Part shown: positions 55,066 through 64,000 of the stretch, piece after piece
Layout: the number at the start of each line of letters is the position of its first letter
Position numbering within the stretch: position 1 is the stretch's first letter
Assembly (NCBI RefSeq): GCF_902499175.1
Contig: NZ_CABVQC010000011.1
Span: 89,600 to 153,599, forward strand
Reading direction: 5' to 3'
Origin: Burkholderia aenigmatica
GTDB taxonomy: Bacteria > Pseudomonadota > Gammaproteobacteria > Burkholderiales > Burkholderiaceae
DNA: 64,000 nt
The notes under the pieces: generated by a model
What the model was told of the DNA's origin: nothing
Seen by the model: the letters and a program-made list of their open reading frames with translations, nothing else
The model's database searches: none
Position numbers and translations under genes: made by a program

Positions 55066-55860
55066 ATGAGAATCCTCCGCTTCGCCCCGCTGCTGGCGCT
55101 CGCCGCCGCCTCCGCTGTCCAGGCTGCCGACAACCAGGCGTGTGATGACGCGACCGTCGTTGCGGTCGCCCGCTGGGCTGGCATCACGAACGCGCGTCTC
55201 GCCGCGCGCGACACGAACCGGCTCGTTGTGGCATCGGCGTGCAAGGTCATGCCGAATGCACCGGAAACGACGATCGCGGCCGTCGCGTTCGATTCGCTGC
55301 CAAAGAGCAAGAACCCGGACGAAAGCAACAAGCTGCAGGTCGTCGCGCTGGTCGAAGACGGCAAGGTTGTGGCGGCCGAACGGTCGGTGGTTCAGGAAGA
55401 TGCGGCGACGGAGATCGGCGCAAGCAGCTATCGCATCGATACGGCGCCGTACCGGCTGTCGCCTGACGTGCGCGCGTTCGGCGTCGTGTTCACGAGCAGC
55501 GCGCGCGGGCCAAGCTGCCCCGATGCCAACACCAGCGACGAGCTGACGCTGTGGGTACGCGAAGGCAATCGCTTGCGTGCGGTCTTCGGCACCAACCTCG
55601 CCGGTTGGGTCAACACCGACGACAAGCATGCGGTCTGCAGCCCCGGCATCGCCGACGACGCGATCGTATCGGCCACCATGACGATCGGCGTCGAAAAGAC
55701 TACAAGCCACGGATTCGCCGACCTGTCGATCACCGCGCGTGTCGATCCGCCGCAGCGCAAGGACAAGCGCCCGGTCCGCACGACCGTCCGCTACGACGGC
55801 AAGTCGTACGGGATCAACATGTACCGGAACTTCTGGTATCCGCCTTCGGTCATGAAATAA
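55066..55860 (+). CDS. Exported hypothetical protein
   Basis: 264-residue predicted periplasmic protein. The start at 55066 (MRILRFAPLLALAAASAVQA|ADN) gives a clean signal peptide; the longer frame to 54985 does not. The mature protein has three or four cysteines, a mixed beta-rich composition and no motif I can name. It stands alone, 85 bases after the LysR gene and convergent with the AhpD-like gene (9 bases apart). Confidence 0.65.
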   Translation: MRILRFAPLLALAAASAVQAADNQACDDATVVAVARWAGITNARLAARDTNRLVVASACKVMPNAPETTIAAVAFDSLPKSKNPDESNKLQVVALVEDGKVVAAERSVVQEDAATEIGASSYRIDTAPYRLSPDVRAFGVVFTSSARGPSCPDANTSDELTLWVREGNRLRAVFGTNLAGWVNTDDKHAVCSPGIADDAIVSATMTIGVEKTTSHGFADLSITARVDPPQRKDKRPVRTTVRYDGKSYGINMYRNFWYPPSVMK

Positions 55861-55869
55861 CGCGGCGCG

Positions 55870-56217
55870 TCAGCGCGCGTCCGACAGGTCGTTGTACGCA
55901 TCCATCACGCGCCCGGAAAACGCCAGCGCCGCGCCGGCGTTCATCGCCACGGCGACACCCAGCGCTTCGGTCAGCTCGGCCTTCGATACGCCGAGTTCGA
56001 TCGCCTTCTTCACGTGATTCGCGATGCAACTGTCGCATCGCGTCGTGACGGCCACGGCCAGCGCAATCAGTTCGCGCGTCTTCGCGTCCAGGTTGCCGGT
56101 TTCGGCGCCGGCCTGATGCAGCATCCGGTAACCATCGATCGTCAAAGGGCTCAGTTCCTTGATGTCCTTCATACTTTGCCCGATCTTCGGCAGGAACTGC
56201 CGCCAGTTTTTCAGCAT
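55870..56217 (-). CDS. AhpD/carboxymuconolactone decarboxylase-family protein
   Basis: 115-residue all-helical protein with the AhpD-like redox motif CDSCIANHVKKAIELGVSKAEL, that is Cys-x-x-Cys with a following His. The start at 56217 (MLKNWRQF) has GGAG about 10 bases upstream; a longer frame to 56277 lacks support. Members with the Cys-x-x-Cys motif act as alkylhydroperoxidases or thiol-disulfide partners rather than decarboxylases. It is transcribed alone. Its peroxide partner is not visible here. Confidence 0.85.
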   Translation of the reverse strand: MLKNWRQFLPKIGQSMKDIKELSPLTIDGYRMLHQAGAETGNLDAKTRELIALAVAVTTRCDSCIANHVKKAIELGVSKAELTEALGVAVAMNAGAALAFSGRVMDAYNDLSDAR

Positions 56218-56365
56218 GAAACGTGTCTCCGCAAGTGGATCGATCCAGTCGATTGCCGGGAGCGCCATGCAACCCACGGCATCCGGCGATGCTCAAAAAT
56301 AGCATCGGGATCGTAGCCGATCCACGCAGCAATGTTGGTCCGATCGGACAATCGCAGCACTGCCC

Positions 56366-57520
56366 TTATTTGACGACCGCATTCGTCTCGATGCACTCCG
56401 GCGGCGCCGGTCTGAGCAGCGCATCGTCGCGCACACGTCGCGCCTCGCGCGCCGAATAGCGATCCTTCAACCGCAGGAACGGTTTCTCGACCAGGAAGTA
56501 ACTGGCCGTCGCGGCCATCAGCGCCCATACGATCCCGAGCGGAAACGCGTGCGGCACCGCCAGATCCGGATTCGCGAACGGCTGCTGCCACAGATAGAGG
56601 CTGAACGAAATCGTGCCGACGAACACGACCGGCCGCGTGCGCAACCATCGCGCACACCAGAACTCACTGCGGAAATTCAGCACGACGATCACGATCGCGA
56701 TCAATGCGGCTTCGAGCGTCACGCCGTACGTCGCATTCCAGAAGCCGCCGAGCCGATGTTCGGCGAGCGGCATTCCGAACAGCACGATCAAGACGATCGC
56801 CGTCACGATGCGCGTCTCGCCACGCCACGAGCGAATCCACGCTTCGAGCCGTTCGCGGTTGAGCGACGCATAGCAGCCGATCAGGATCGGATCGACGCCC
56901 GTGTGAAGCATCATCCCGAGTTGCCCGCGCAGCGCGGGCGCAACGAAGTATGTGACCGCGCGCACGAGCGGCACGATCAGGATCAACGCGGCCAGCCAGC
57001 GCGTGCCGCGGCGGCGCATGCCATACATGAACAGCAGCGGCCAGAACCAGTAGAACTGTTCCTCGAGCGCAAGCGACCAGAAATGGCCGAGATACCACGC
57101 GCCGTCCGGATGCAGCGTGTTGTCGCCAGTCAGCCCGAACCACGCCGAGTAGTTCCACAGGTGCAGCGCCGCATACAGCCACTGCCGGCGGTCGACGTCG
57201 AACCAGCCGGCAAAAGCCACGATCGCGACCGCCGCGAGATAGACGTAGCAGGCCGGCCAGATCCGCAGCGCGCGGCGCACGTAGAACGACGTCAGCGCGA
57301 TGCCGCCCGTGCGGGCGAACTCGGCGCGCAATACGTTGGTGATCAGGAAACCGCTGAGGACGAAGAAGATCAGCACGCCGAGCCGGCCGTCGGCGATCAG
57401 CCGCAACGGCGCGTACCAGCCGGTGTAGCCGCCGGGCAGCACGTGTTCGGCATGTCCGACTACAACCATCGCCACCGCGACGGCGCGCAACCCGGTCAAC
57501 TGCGTGACGCGATGGTTCAT
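56366..57520 (-). CDS. Acyltransferase 3 family protein (OafA/YrhL-like)
   Basis: 384-residue inner-membrane O-acyltransferase with about ten segments. The family marks are TGLRAVAVAMVVVGHAE with the catalytic histidine near residue 23, GRLGVLIFFVLSGFLIT near 45-61, and FYVRRALRIWPACYVYL near 79-95. No SGNH esterase domain is attached. It likely acylates a surface polysaccharide or lipid; the acceptor cannot be told. It is divergent from proline iminopeptidase. Confidence 0.88.
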   Translation of the reverse strand: MNHRVTQLTGLRAVAVAMVVVGHAEHVLPGGYTGWYAPLRLIADGRLGVLIFFVLSGFLITNVLRAEFARTGGIALTSFYVRRALRIWPACYVYLAAVAIVAFAGWFDVDRRQWLYAALHLWNYSAWFGLTGDNTLHPDGAWYLGHFWSLALEEQFYWFWPLLFMYGMRRRGTRWLAALILIVPLVRAVTYFVAPALRGQLGMMLHTGVDPILIGCYASLNRERLEAWIRSWRGETRIVTAIVLIVLFGMPLAEHRLGGFWNATYGVTLEAALIAIVIVVLNFRSEFWCARWLRTRPVVFVGTISFSLYLWQQPFANPDLAVPHAFPLGIVWALMAATASYFLVEKPFLRLKDRYSAREARRVRDDALLRPAPPECIETNAVVK

Positions 57521-58782
<1,262 letters not shown>

Positions 58783-58959
58783 GACACGCCCTCAGGCAAC
58801 GCCGCTGGCGAGCACGTTGACCTGACACGAGCCCTCCAACCATTGCGCCGGCCGGATGTGCCGCGCCATGAAGTTGGAGGCCGTGCGGTCATCGCGCGGC
58901 GCGGCGCGTTGTCGGATCGCATGCTCACCGAGCAATCTTTCCTTACCAAAGGCCGATTC

Positions 58960-59853
58960 ATGGCAATGAGCTTGACGGAACCCCGTCGCGAGAATCTCGA
59001 ACACCCTGCTGTCAAATCGCTTGCCGTGCGGGTGAACGGCTTGCGCATTCATACGAAAGTGGCCGGAGCCGGCCGTGCCGTCGTGCTGCTGCACGGCTGG
59101 CCGCAAACGTCGTACGCATGGCGCAAGCTCATGCCGTTGCTTGCGCCTCACTGCAGGGTCATCGCGCCCGATCTGCGCGGATTCGGCCACTCCAGCAAGC
59201 CCGCGGCTGGCTATGACAAGAAAACCGTCGCAGGCGACATCGCCGCATTGCTGCATGCGCTGCAGATCGACCAGGCCTGCATCGTCGGACACGATATGGG
59301 CGGCCAGGTAGGCTACGCGTTCGCCGCACTGTATCCGCAACTCACGGAGCGGTTCGTGTTCATCGAGAGCGGCCTGCCAGGCTTCGGCCAGGAAAAGGCG
59401 ATGAACGTGGCCACGGGCGGCAGCTGGCACTTCGGCTTCAATATGGCTGGCGACATTTCCGAAGAGCTGGTCCGCGGCCGTGAAGCGCTGTTTGTCCGTC
59501 ACTTTGTCCGGCGCGACACGGTCGGCACCGTCGATCCCGAATCCATCACGGAAGCCGATATCGACGTCTACGCGACGGCGCTCACGCAGCCCGGCGCCCT
59601 GCGTGCGAGCTTCAGCTACTACCGCACGCTCCTCGTGGATCTCGACGACAACAAGACGCTCGGAGAAAAGAAACTCGACATGCCGGTCCTCGCCATAGGA
59701 TGCGAATTCGGGTACGGCGAAGGGTCGAAGGCCACCATGGAGAAGGTTGCGTCCAATGTGCGCGGGTTCGTGCTGCGCGACTCCGGCCACTATCCCGCCG
59801 AAGAGCAGCCGGAACAGCTTGCGTCCGCCCTGCTCGATTTTCTCGGGCAATGA
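58960..59853 (+). CDS. Alpha/beta hydrolase, epoxide-hydrolase/haloacetate-dehalogenase-like
   Basis: 297-residue hydrolase. HGWPQTSYAWRKLMP is the oxyanion-side motif, and the nucleophile is an aspartate in VGHDMGGQVGYAFA; the C-terminal DSGHYPAEEQPEQL carries the histidine. This pattern fits epoxide hydrolases and dehalogenases, which use Asp rather than Ser. The chain of 297 residues is usual. The start at 58960 follows AAAGG by 7-8 bases; longer forms to 58843 are less likely. It is transcribed alone, with a hairpin downstream. The substrate is unknown. Confidence 0.85.
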   Translation: MAMSLTEPRRENLEHPAVKSLAVRVNGLRIHTKVAGAGRAVVLLHGWPQTSYAWRKLMPLLAPHCRVIAPDLRGFGHSSKPAAGYDKKTVAGDIAALLHALQIDQACIVGHDMGGQVGYAFAALYPQLTERFVFIESGLPGFGQEKAMNVATGGSWHFGFNMAGDISEELVRGREALFVRHFVRRDTVGTVDPESITEADIDVYATALTQPGALRASFSYYRTLLVDLDDNKTLGEKKLDMPVLAIGCEFGYGEGSKATMEKVASNVRGFVLRDSGHYPAEEQPEQLASALLDFLGQ

Positions 59854-59939
59854 TCGACCGGGCGCGAATCACGCGTGGCCTCGTGCCCGCCCTCGTCCGA
59901 TGATGCCCGTCCATCGCCGGGCGTCGCGGAGCTGTGCCG

Positions 59940-59968
59940 TCAATCCGCGCCACGAGTGCGCGGATTGA
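59940..59968. terminator. Hairpin between convergent genes
   Basis: A 10-bp perfect stem TCAATCCGCG/CGCGGATTGA with a 9-base loop, between the alpha/beta-hydrolase gene and the 90-residue gene. It may end both transcripts; no T-run follows. Confidence 0.5.
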
Positions 59969-59982
59969 TCTGACTCAGGCGC

Positions 59983-60255
59983 TCATAGCGCGGTTTCGAC
60001 GATCGTCCTGCCGCTGATTGCCCGCTCGACGAGCCGTTCGTCGCCGACCTTGCGGATCGCATCGTCGAGCAGTCCTTCCGGCGCCTCGGTCGCCACCTTC
60101 AGCAAGCCCGACAGGCCGCGCGCATCGAGCACCACCAGCGTCTCCATCGAATCCGCACGGCTCACCAGCACGCGGCGCCACGCCGGCCCCGCGCCGAAGC
60201 TCGCGCAGAGCGCAATCGTGTCGCTGCCGAGCGTGTAGTCGAAGTTCTTGATCAT
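59983..60255 (-). CDS. Small hypothetical protein
   Basis: 90-residue soluble protein of no family that I recognise. It begins MIKNFDYTLGSDTIALCASFGAG and has no signal or membrane segment. The start at 60255 is preceded by GGCGG; the longer frame to 60318 is less likely. It is downstream of the transglutaminase/ATP-grasp pair on the same strand, 185 bases after the transglutaminase stop, and may or may not belong to that transcript. Confidence 0.55.
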   Translation of the reverse strand: MIKNFDYTLGSDTIALCASFGAGPAWRRVLVSRADSMETLVVLDARGLSGLLKVATEAPEGLLDDAIRKVGDERLVERAISGRTIVETAL

Positions 60256-60440
60256 GATCCGCCGCCGTTGCAAGGGGATGGCGATGCGCGACGGTGCGGT
60301 GCCGTGACGTCGACGCACCCGCGCGTGCCGCCGGTGCCCCGGATCGAGTCCGATCCGTTCGCCGGCGTGACCATGCTAGGCGTGCAGTATTAACGAAGAC
60401 TTAAACGGCATTCGCGCGGGCACGCGGCCTGCCGCATACG

Positions 60441-61478
60441 TCAGGGTGCGTCGAGCGGCTCCACCGTCACGCCGACCTTCAGCTCCTGATCCGCGCCGCC
60501 ACCGCGGATCACGCCGCGCAGCGGTGTCACGTCCGCATAGTCGCGACCGATCGACAGCATCACGTAGTCGTCGCCCGGCGCGCGATCGTTGGTCGGGTCG
60601 AGCTGCAGCCAGCCGTTGTCCTCGGGCCACGCCGGGTCGTACACCTCGACCCACGCATGCGACGCGTCGGCGCCGATCAGCCGCGGCTGCCCGGGTGGCG
60701 GCTGCGTGAGCAGATAGCCGCTCACGTAACGCGCGGCGAGCCCGAGCGAGCGCAGCGCGCCGATCATCACGTGCGCGAAATCCTGGCACACGCCCTTGCG
60801 CAAGCGCAGCGCATCGAGCGCCGACGTCGTGATGTCGGTGCTGTTCGGCGTATACGCAAAATCGGCATGCACGCGCCGCATCAGCTCCCACGCGGCCTGC
60901 ACGAGCGGCCGTTGCGGAGTGAAGCTCGCGGCCGCATACGCGGCGAGCTCGGGATCGCACGCGACATGCGGCGACGTGAACACGAATTCGCTCGCCGCGT
61001 CGTAAGGCTGCCCCGCGCGGAACCGCAAGCGGTCGCGCACGGCTTCCCATGGCGTCGCCTGTTTCGCGTCCGGTTTCGCGATGGCGGGCGGCGGCTCGCC
61101 GCGCGCACCGAGCGACCACACGGGCGGCGTCACGCGTACCGTGCTGCGGCTGCGCACGAGCAGCGCGTCGTGCGGCTGGTTCAACGCAAACGATGCGCGC
61201 GCGTTGCCGAATGCATCGATCTCGGTCCCGACCGATTCCGGCGCGGGATCGATGTCGAGCGCGAACGACAGCACCTGCTGGCGCGGCGTGACGAGCGGTT
61301 GCAGGCGCGCCTGGTGCTGCGCCGATTCGACGCGCGCCGCGTAACGGTATTCGGTATCGTGCGTGACCCGCAGCAACCGGCTGCGCGTCACGTCGGCCAT
61401 CGCGGATGCCGGTGCCGATGCGTTCCGCGCATTCCCGGAACCGGGTGGCGCTTTCGCCGCGCCTTTCGTCGTCACCAT
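60441..61478 (-). CDS. Transglutaminase-like family protein
   Basis: 345-residue protein of the bacterial transglutaminase N/core type. The N-terminal region (about residues 30-115) is the beta-rich domain (RLLRVTHDTEYRYAARVESAQHQARLQPL in pieces). The catalytic triad is Cys (KGVCQDFAHV), His (DASHAWVEVY) and Asp (LDPTND). The start at 61478 lies inside the upstream gene end (7-base overlap), so the two are translationally coupled. Such proteins usually sit beside circularly permuted ATP-grasp/alpha-E proteins, and together they are thought to make or modify peptides; the product is unknown. Confidence 0.88.
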   Translation of the reverse strand: MVTTKGAAKAPPGSGNARNASAPASAMADVTRSRLLRVTHDTEYRYAARVESAQHQARLQPLVTPRQQVLSFALDIDPAPESVGTEIDAFGNARASFALNQPHDALLVRSRSTVRVTPPVWSLGARGEPPPAIAKPDAKQATPWEAVRDRLRFRAGQPYDAASEFVFTSPHVACDPELAAYAAASFTPQRPLVQAAWELMRRVHADFAYTPNSTDITTSALDALRLRKGVCQDFAHVMIGALRSLGLAARYVSGYLLTQPPPGQPRLIGADASHAWVEVYDPAWPEDNGWLQLDPTNDRAPGDDYVMLSIGRDYADVTPLRGVIRGGGADQELKVGVTVEPLDAP

Positions 61479-64000
61479 AACGTCCTGCCCGCCTCGCGCA
61501 CGTGGCTGAAATAGCGCTCGCCGATCCGGTTCGACAGTTCCCAGACCGCCTTCGCCGTCGTATCGAGTGCATCGAGCAGCTTGTCGTGCCGGCCGCCGTC
61601 GCCGGTCTCGCACAGCTCGTGCAGCGACCAAGCAGGGACGTCGGGAATCGTCTCGGCCAGCTCGGACAGCGCATAGCCTTCGCTGCGCTCGACCTTCGTC
61701 AACCGGCCGCGCAGCGCCTGCACGACCCAGCCGAGCGAACGCGGGTTGTCGGTATCGAGCACGACGAGCGACAGCAGCGGCGCGACGTCGAAGCCGCGCT
61801 GGAACCGCGAACGGAACGTGATCGTGCTGTCGAACAGTTCCAGCACGAGCTCGAAGCCATCCTGCCGGTGCACGGCGCCTTCGTCGAACGCAAACTTCAG
61901 CACGCTGCACAGGAAATCCAGCCGGTCGATCTGCCGGCCGATCGACAGCAGCCGCCAGCCGTCGTCGCGCGTCATGTTGTCGGTCTGCGCGCCGGTGATC
62001 GCGCCAAGCAGCAGGCCGAGGCGCGCCAGCAACTGCAGCGCCTCGTTGCCGATCTGCTCCTCGGCTTCCGGCTGGCCCGCGCTGTCCGCGAACAGTTGGG
62101 TCGCGTCGTCGATCAGCCGCCACTGGTCGCTCGACAGCCGTTCGCGAATCGCGGCGGCCGCACCACGCATCCCGAACAGGCACGACGCGATGCCCGACGT
62201 GCGATCCGCGCCGCGCGTCAGCGACGTCGCGAGCGCGTGCTGGAACGCACGCGGCGCATCGACGGCGTTCGGCGCATCGGCCGCGATCAGGCCCGTGTCG
62301 CGGCACAGCGTGTCGAGCAGTTCCAGGTGCGCGGGGCTGTCGACGTCGTCCTCGCCGCGCAGCCGTTCCAGCGCCGCACGCGCGAGCCGCATCAGGTTGG
62401 TCGCACGCTCGGTGTAACGGCCGAGCCAGAACAGGTTCTCGGCCGCCCGGCTCGCGATCGCGCGCGGCCGCTCGACGAGATCGTCGGGGCCGAGGTGCGT
62501 CTGCAGCAGCGTCGTCGAATCGACGATGCCTTCGGTCATCACCCATGTATCGACGGTGCTGCCGCCGCGCGGCATCGGCGCGTTGAACAGCGTATCGCGC
62601 GTACCGACCCGCGACAGCCCGCCCGGCAGGAGCCGCCAGCGCTGCGCGCCGTCGGCGAGCGCGAACACGCGCAGCAGCAGCGGCTTCGGCACGATGCGCG
62701 CGCCGCCGTTGCCATCGGGTGCGTCCTGGCGCGGCCAGGTCGGCGCCTGCGACAGCGGCAGGTCGGCCTGCACCGTGTAGTGCTCGGGCCACGCGAGGAT
62801 CCGCGCGCGCCACTCGGCCAGTTGCGCCTGCGCGAGCCGCGCGCCGATCACCGGCTCGAACGGGCCGCCGGCCTGGACGTCGGGTGGATAGGATGCCTTG
62901 ACGATGCCGCGCGCGAGCTGCGGCAGCGCGTCGTCGCACGCGGCCGCCTCACCGCACCACCACGAATGCACGGCCGGCAGGGTCAGCGTTTCGCCGAGCA
63001 ACCCTTCCGCGAGACGCGGCATGAAGCCGAGCATCGCCGGCGATTCGAGGAAGCCCGAACCCGGCGCGTTCGCGAGCAGCACGTTGCCCGCGCGCACGGC
63101 CTGCAGCAGACCCGGCACGCCGAGCATCGAATCGGGCCGCAGTTCGAGCGGATCGAGCCACGCGTCGTCGACGCGTCGCAGGATGCCGTGCACGGGTTCG
63201 AGCCCGCGCAGCGTCTTCAGGAAGACGCGGTTGTCGCGCGCGGTCAGGTCGCCGCCTTCGACGAGCGTGAGGCCGAGGTAGCGCGCGAGATACGCGTGCT
63301 CGAAATACGTCGCGCTGTGCGGCCCCGGTGTGAGCAGCACGATCCGCGAATTCTTGCGGGCCGGGCTGAGCGCCTGCATGCTCTGCAGCAGCGCGCGGTA
63401 CGCGGACGCGAGCCGCTGCACGCGCAGCCCGCGAAACCCGCGCGGAAAGAGCCGCGACACGATCAGCCGGTTTTCGAGCAGGTAGCCCAGGCCGGCCGCG
63501 CCCTGCGTGTGCTGCGCGACGATCCGCCACTGCCCGTCCGGGCCGCGCGCGAGATCGAACGCGACGACGTGCAGCCAGGTATCGCCCGGCACGCGCGCGC
63601 CGCGCATCGCGCGCAGGTAGCCGGGATGCCCGGTGACGAGCGCGGGCGGCAGCAGCCCGCGCTCGAGGATCGTCTGCGGCCCGTACAGGTCGGCCAGCGT
63701 CGCGTTGAGCAGCCGCACGCGCTGCAGCACGCCGCGCTCGATCGCGACCCAGTCCTCGGGCGTGACGATCAGCGGCAGCAGGTCGAGCGACCACGGGCCG
63801 GCCGCGCCGTCGCCGGCGCGCTGCTCGTGCAGTTGATAGAACAGGCCGTTCTCGCGCATGCGCCGGTACAGCGCGTCGGCGCGGCGATCGAGATCGGCCA
63901 CGCCGTCGCTGCCGATCGACGTGAAGAAGCTGCGCCACGCGGGCGCGAGCGCAGGCGCGTTCAGGCCGGCCGCGCTGCCGCGCAGCTCGTCGTAACGGCC
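61472..64000 (-). CDS. Circularly permuted ATP-grasp protein fused to an alpha-E domain (5' part beyond window)
   Basis: The reading frame is open to the right edge, so the N-terminus is missing; 842 residues are visible. Residues about 1-500 are a circularly permuted type-2 ATP-grasp domain (DUF404/DUF407 kind), with LVEGGDLTARDNRVFLKTL, NAPGSGFLESPAMLGFMP and GIVKASYPPD. From about residue 510 follows the helical alpha-E (DUF403) domain, starting PRAIASRAAENLFWLGRYTERATNLMRL. ATP-grasp enzymes join carboxylates to amines, so it is likely a peptide-ligating or activating enzyme acting with the coupled transglutaminase. The fusion of both domains in one chain is found in part of this family; elsewhere they are separate genes. 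Confidence 0.88.
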   Translation of the reverse strand, partial: GRYDELRGSAAGLNAPALAPAWRSFFTSIGSDGVADLDRRADALYRRMRENGLFYQLHEQRAGDGAAGPWSLDLLPLIVTPEDWVAIERGVLQRVRLLNATLADLYGPQTILERGLLPPALVTGHPGYLRAMRGARVPGDTWLHVVAFDLARGPDGQWRIVAQHTQGAAGLGYLLENRLIVSRLFPRGFRGLRVQRLASAYRALLQSMQALSPARKNSRIVLLTPGPHSATYFEHAYLARYLGLTLVEGGDLTARDNRVFLKTLRGLEPVHGILRRVDDAWLDPLELRPDSMLGVPGLLQAVRAGNVLLANAPGSGFLESPAMLGFMPRLAEGLLGETLTLPAVHSWWCGEAAACDDALPQLARGIVKASYPPDVQAGGPFEPVIGARLAQAQLAEWRARILAWPEHYTVQADLPLSQAPTWPRQDAPDGNGGARIVPKPLLLRVFALADGAQRWRLLPGGLSRVGTRDTLFNAPMPRGGSTVDTWVMTEGIVDSTTLLQTHLGPDDLVERPRAIASRAAENLFWLGRYTERATNLMRLARAALERLRGEDDVDSPAHLELLDTLCRDTGLIAADAPNAVDAPRAFQHALATSLTRGADRTSGIASCLFGMRGAAAAIRERLSSDQWRLIDDATQLFADSAGQPEAEEQIGNEALQLLARLGLLLGAITGAQTDNMTRDDGWRLLSIGRQIDRLDFLCSVLKFAFDEGAVHRQDGFELVLELFDSTITFRSRFQRGFDVAPLLSLVVLDTDNPRSLGWVVQALRGRLTKVERSEGYALSELAETIPDVPAWSLHELCETGDGGRHDKLLDALDTTAKAVWELSNRIGERYFSHVREAGRTLW

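Overview
The window is GC-rich DNA (about two thirds G+C, strong G/C preference at third codon positions) and looks like a Burkholderia chromosome, most likely Burkholderia cepacia complex or a near relative. This rests on the gene families (glutathione importer with isoaspartyl peptidase, gentisate pathway, hydroxyproline pathway, DUF2917, MocR regulators), not on a database search. I saw no rRNA, tRNA, CRISPR array, IS transposase or prophage gene. The replicon cannot be told from the sequence.

Layout. 1-6128 (minus): an RpiR-type regulator, isoaspartyl peptidase and a glutathione-type ABC importer, gsiA-gsiB-gsiC, with gsiC cut by the window edge. 6672-9066: a BetT-like choline/betaine carrier and a small membrane protein. 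9177-13447: a methyltransferase with a MerR-type promoter, a lipoprotein phosphoesterase coupled to a di-haem peroxidase, and a 91-residue protein behind a near-consensus LexA box. 13529-15567: a MocR regulator divergent from a DUF2917 protein. 15720-16974: a BigR-like persulfide sensor with two YeeE/YedE membrane halves. 17017-23301: a complete 3-hydroxybenzoate/gentisate pathway with its LysR regulator. 23366-32761: a trans-4-hydroxyproline pathway in two divergent operons, one carrying an inserted REP-like element. 33045-34904: ilvD. 35043-41246: two envelope proteins, an alternative sigma-70-type factor, a helix-hairpin-helix/Pol-beta-like protein, a membrane protein of unknown role, and a MerR regulator divergent from a DUF2938 protein. 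41493-45198: MarR with an EmrB-type exporter, then an acetyl-CoA hydrolase/CoA-transferase. 45852-53107: a tightly coupled phosphonate operon. 53189-54981: nitrilase-family amidohydrolase and LysR regulator of lower G+C. 55066-64000: secreted hypothetical protein, AhpD-like protein, acyltransferase 3, proline iminopeptidase, alpha/beta hydrolase, a 90-residue protein, and a transglutaminase with an ATP-grasp/alpha-E protein that runs off the right edge.

The most notable system is the phosphonate operon. Its last three genes make 2-aminoethylphosphonate from phosphoenolpyruvate (mutase, decarboxylase, transaminase). Its first genes encode a CDP-alcohol phosphatidyltransferase, a 2-oxoglutarate/Fe(II) oxygenase, a flippase-like membrane protein and a nucleotidyltransferase, and the mutase is fused to a second nucleotidyltransferase domain. 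Nearly every junction is a start/stop overlap and a strong terminator closes the unit. I infer that a nucleotide-activated, perhaps hydroxylated, aminoethylphosphonate is transferred to a lipid or glycan head group and moved across the membrane.

The intergenic regions hold several clear regulatory signals: a LexA box, two near-identical SoxR-box-like MerR promoters 30 kb apart, palindromes at the RpiR, BigR, MarR and MocR genes, and a 13-bp inverted repeat between the two hydroxyproline operons.
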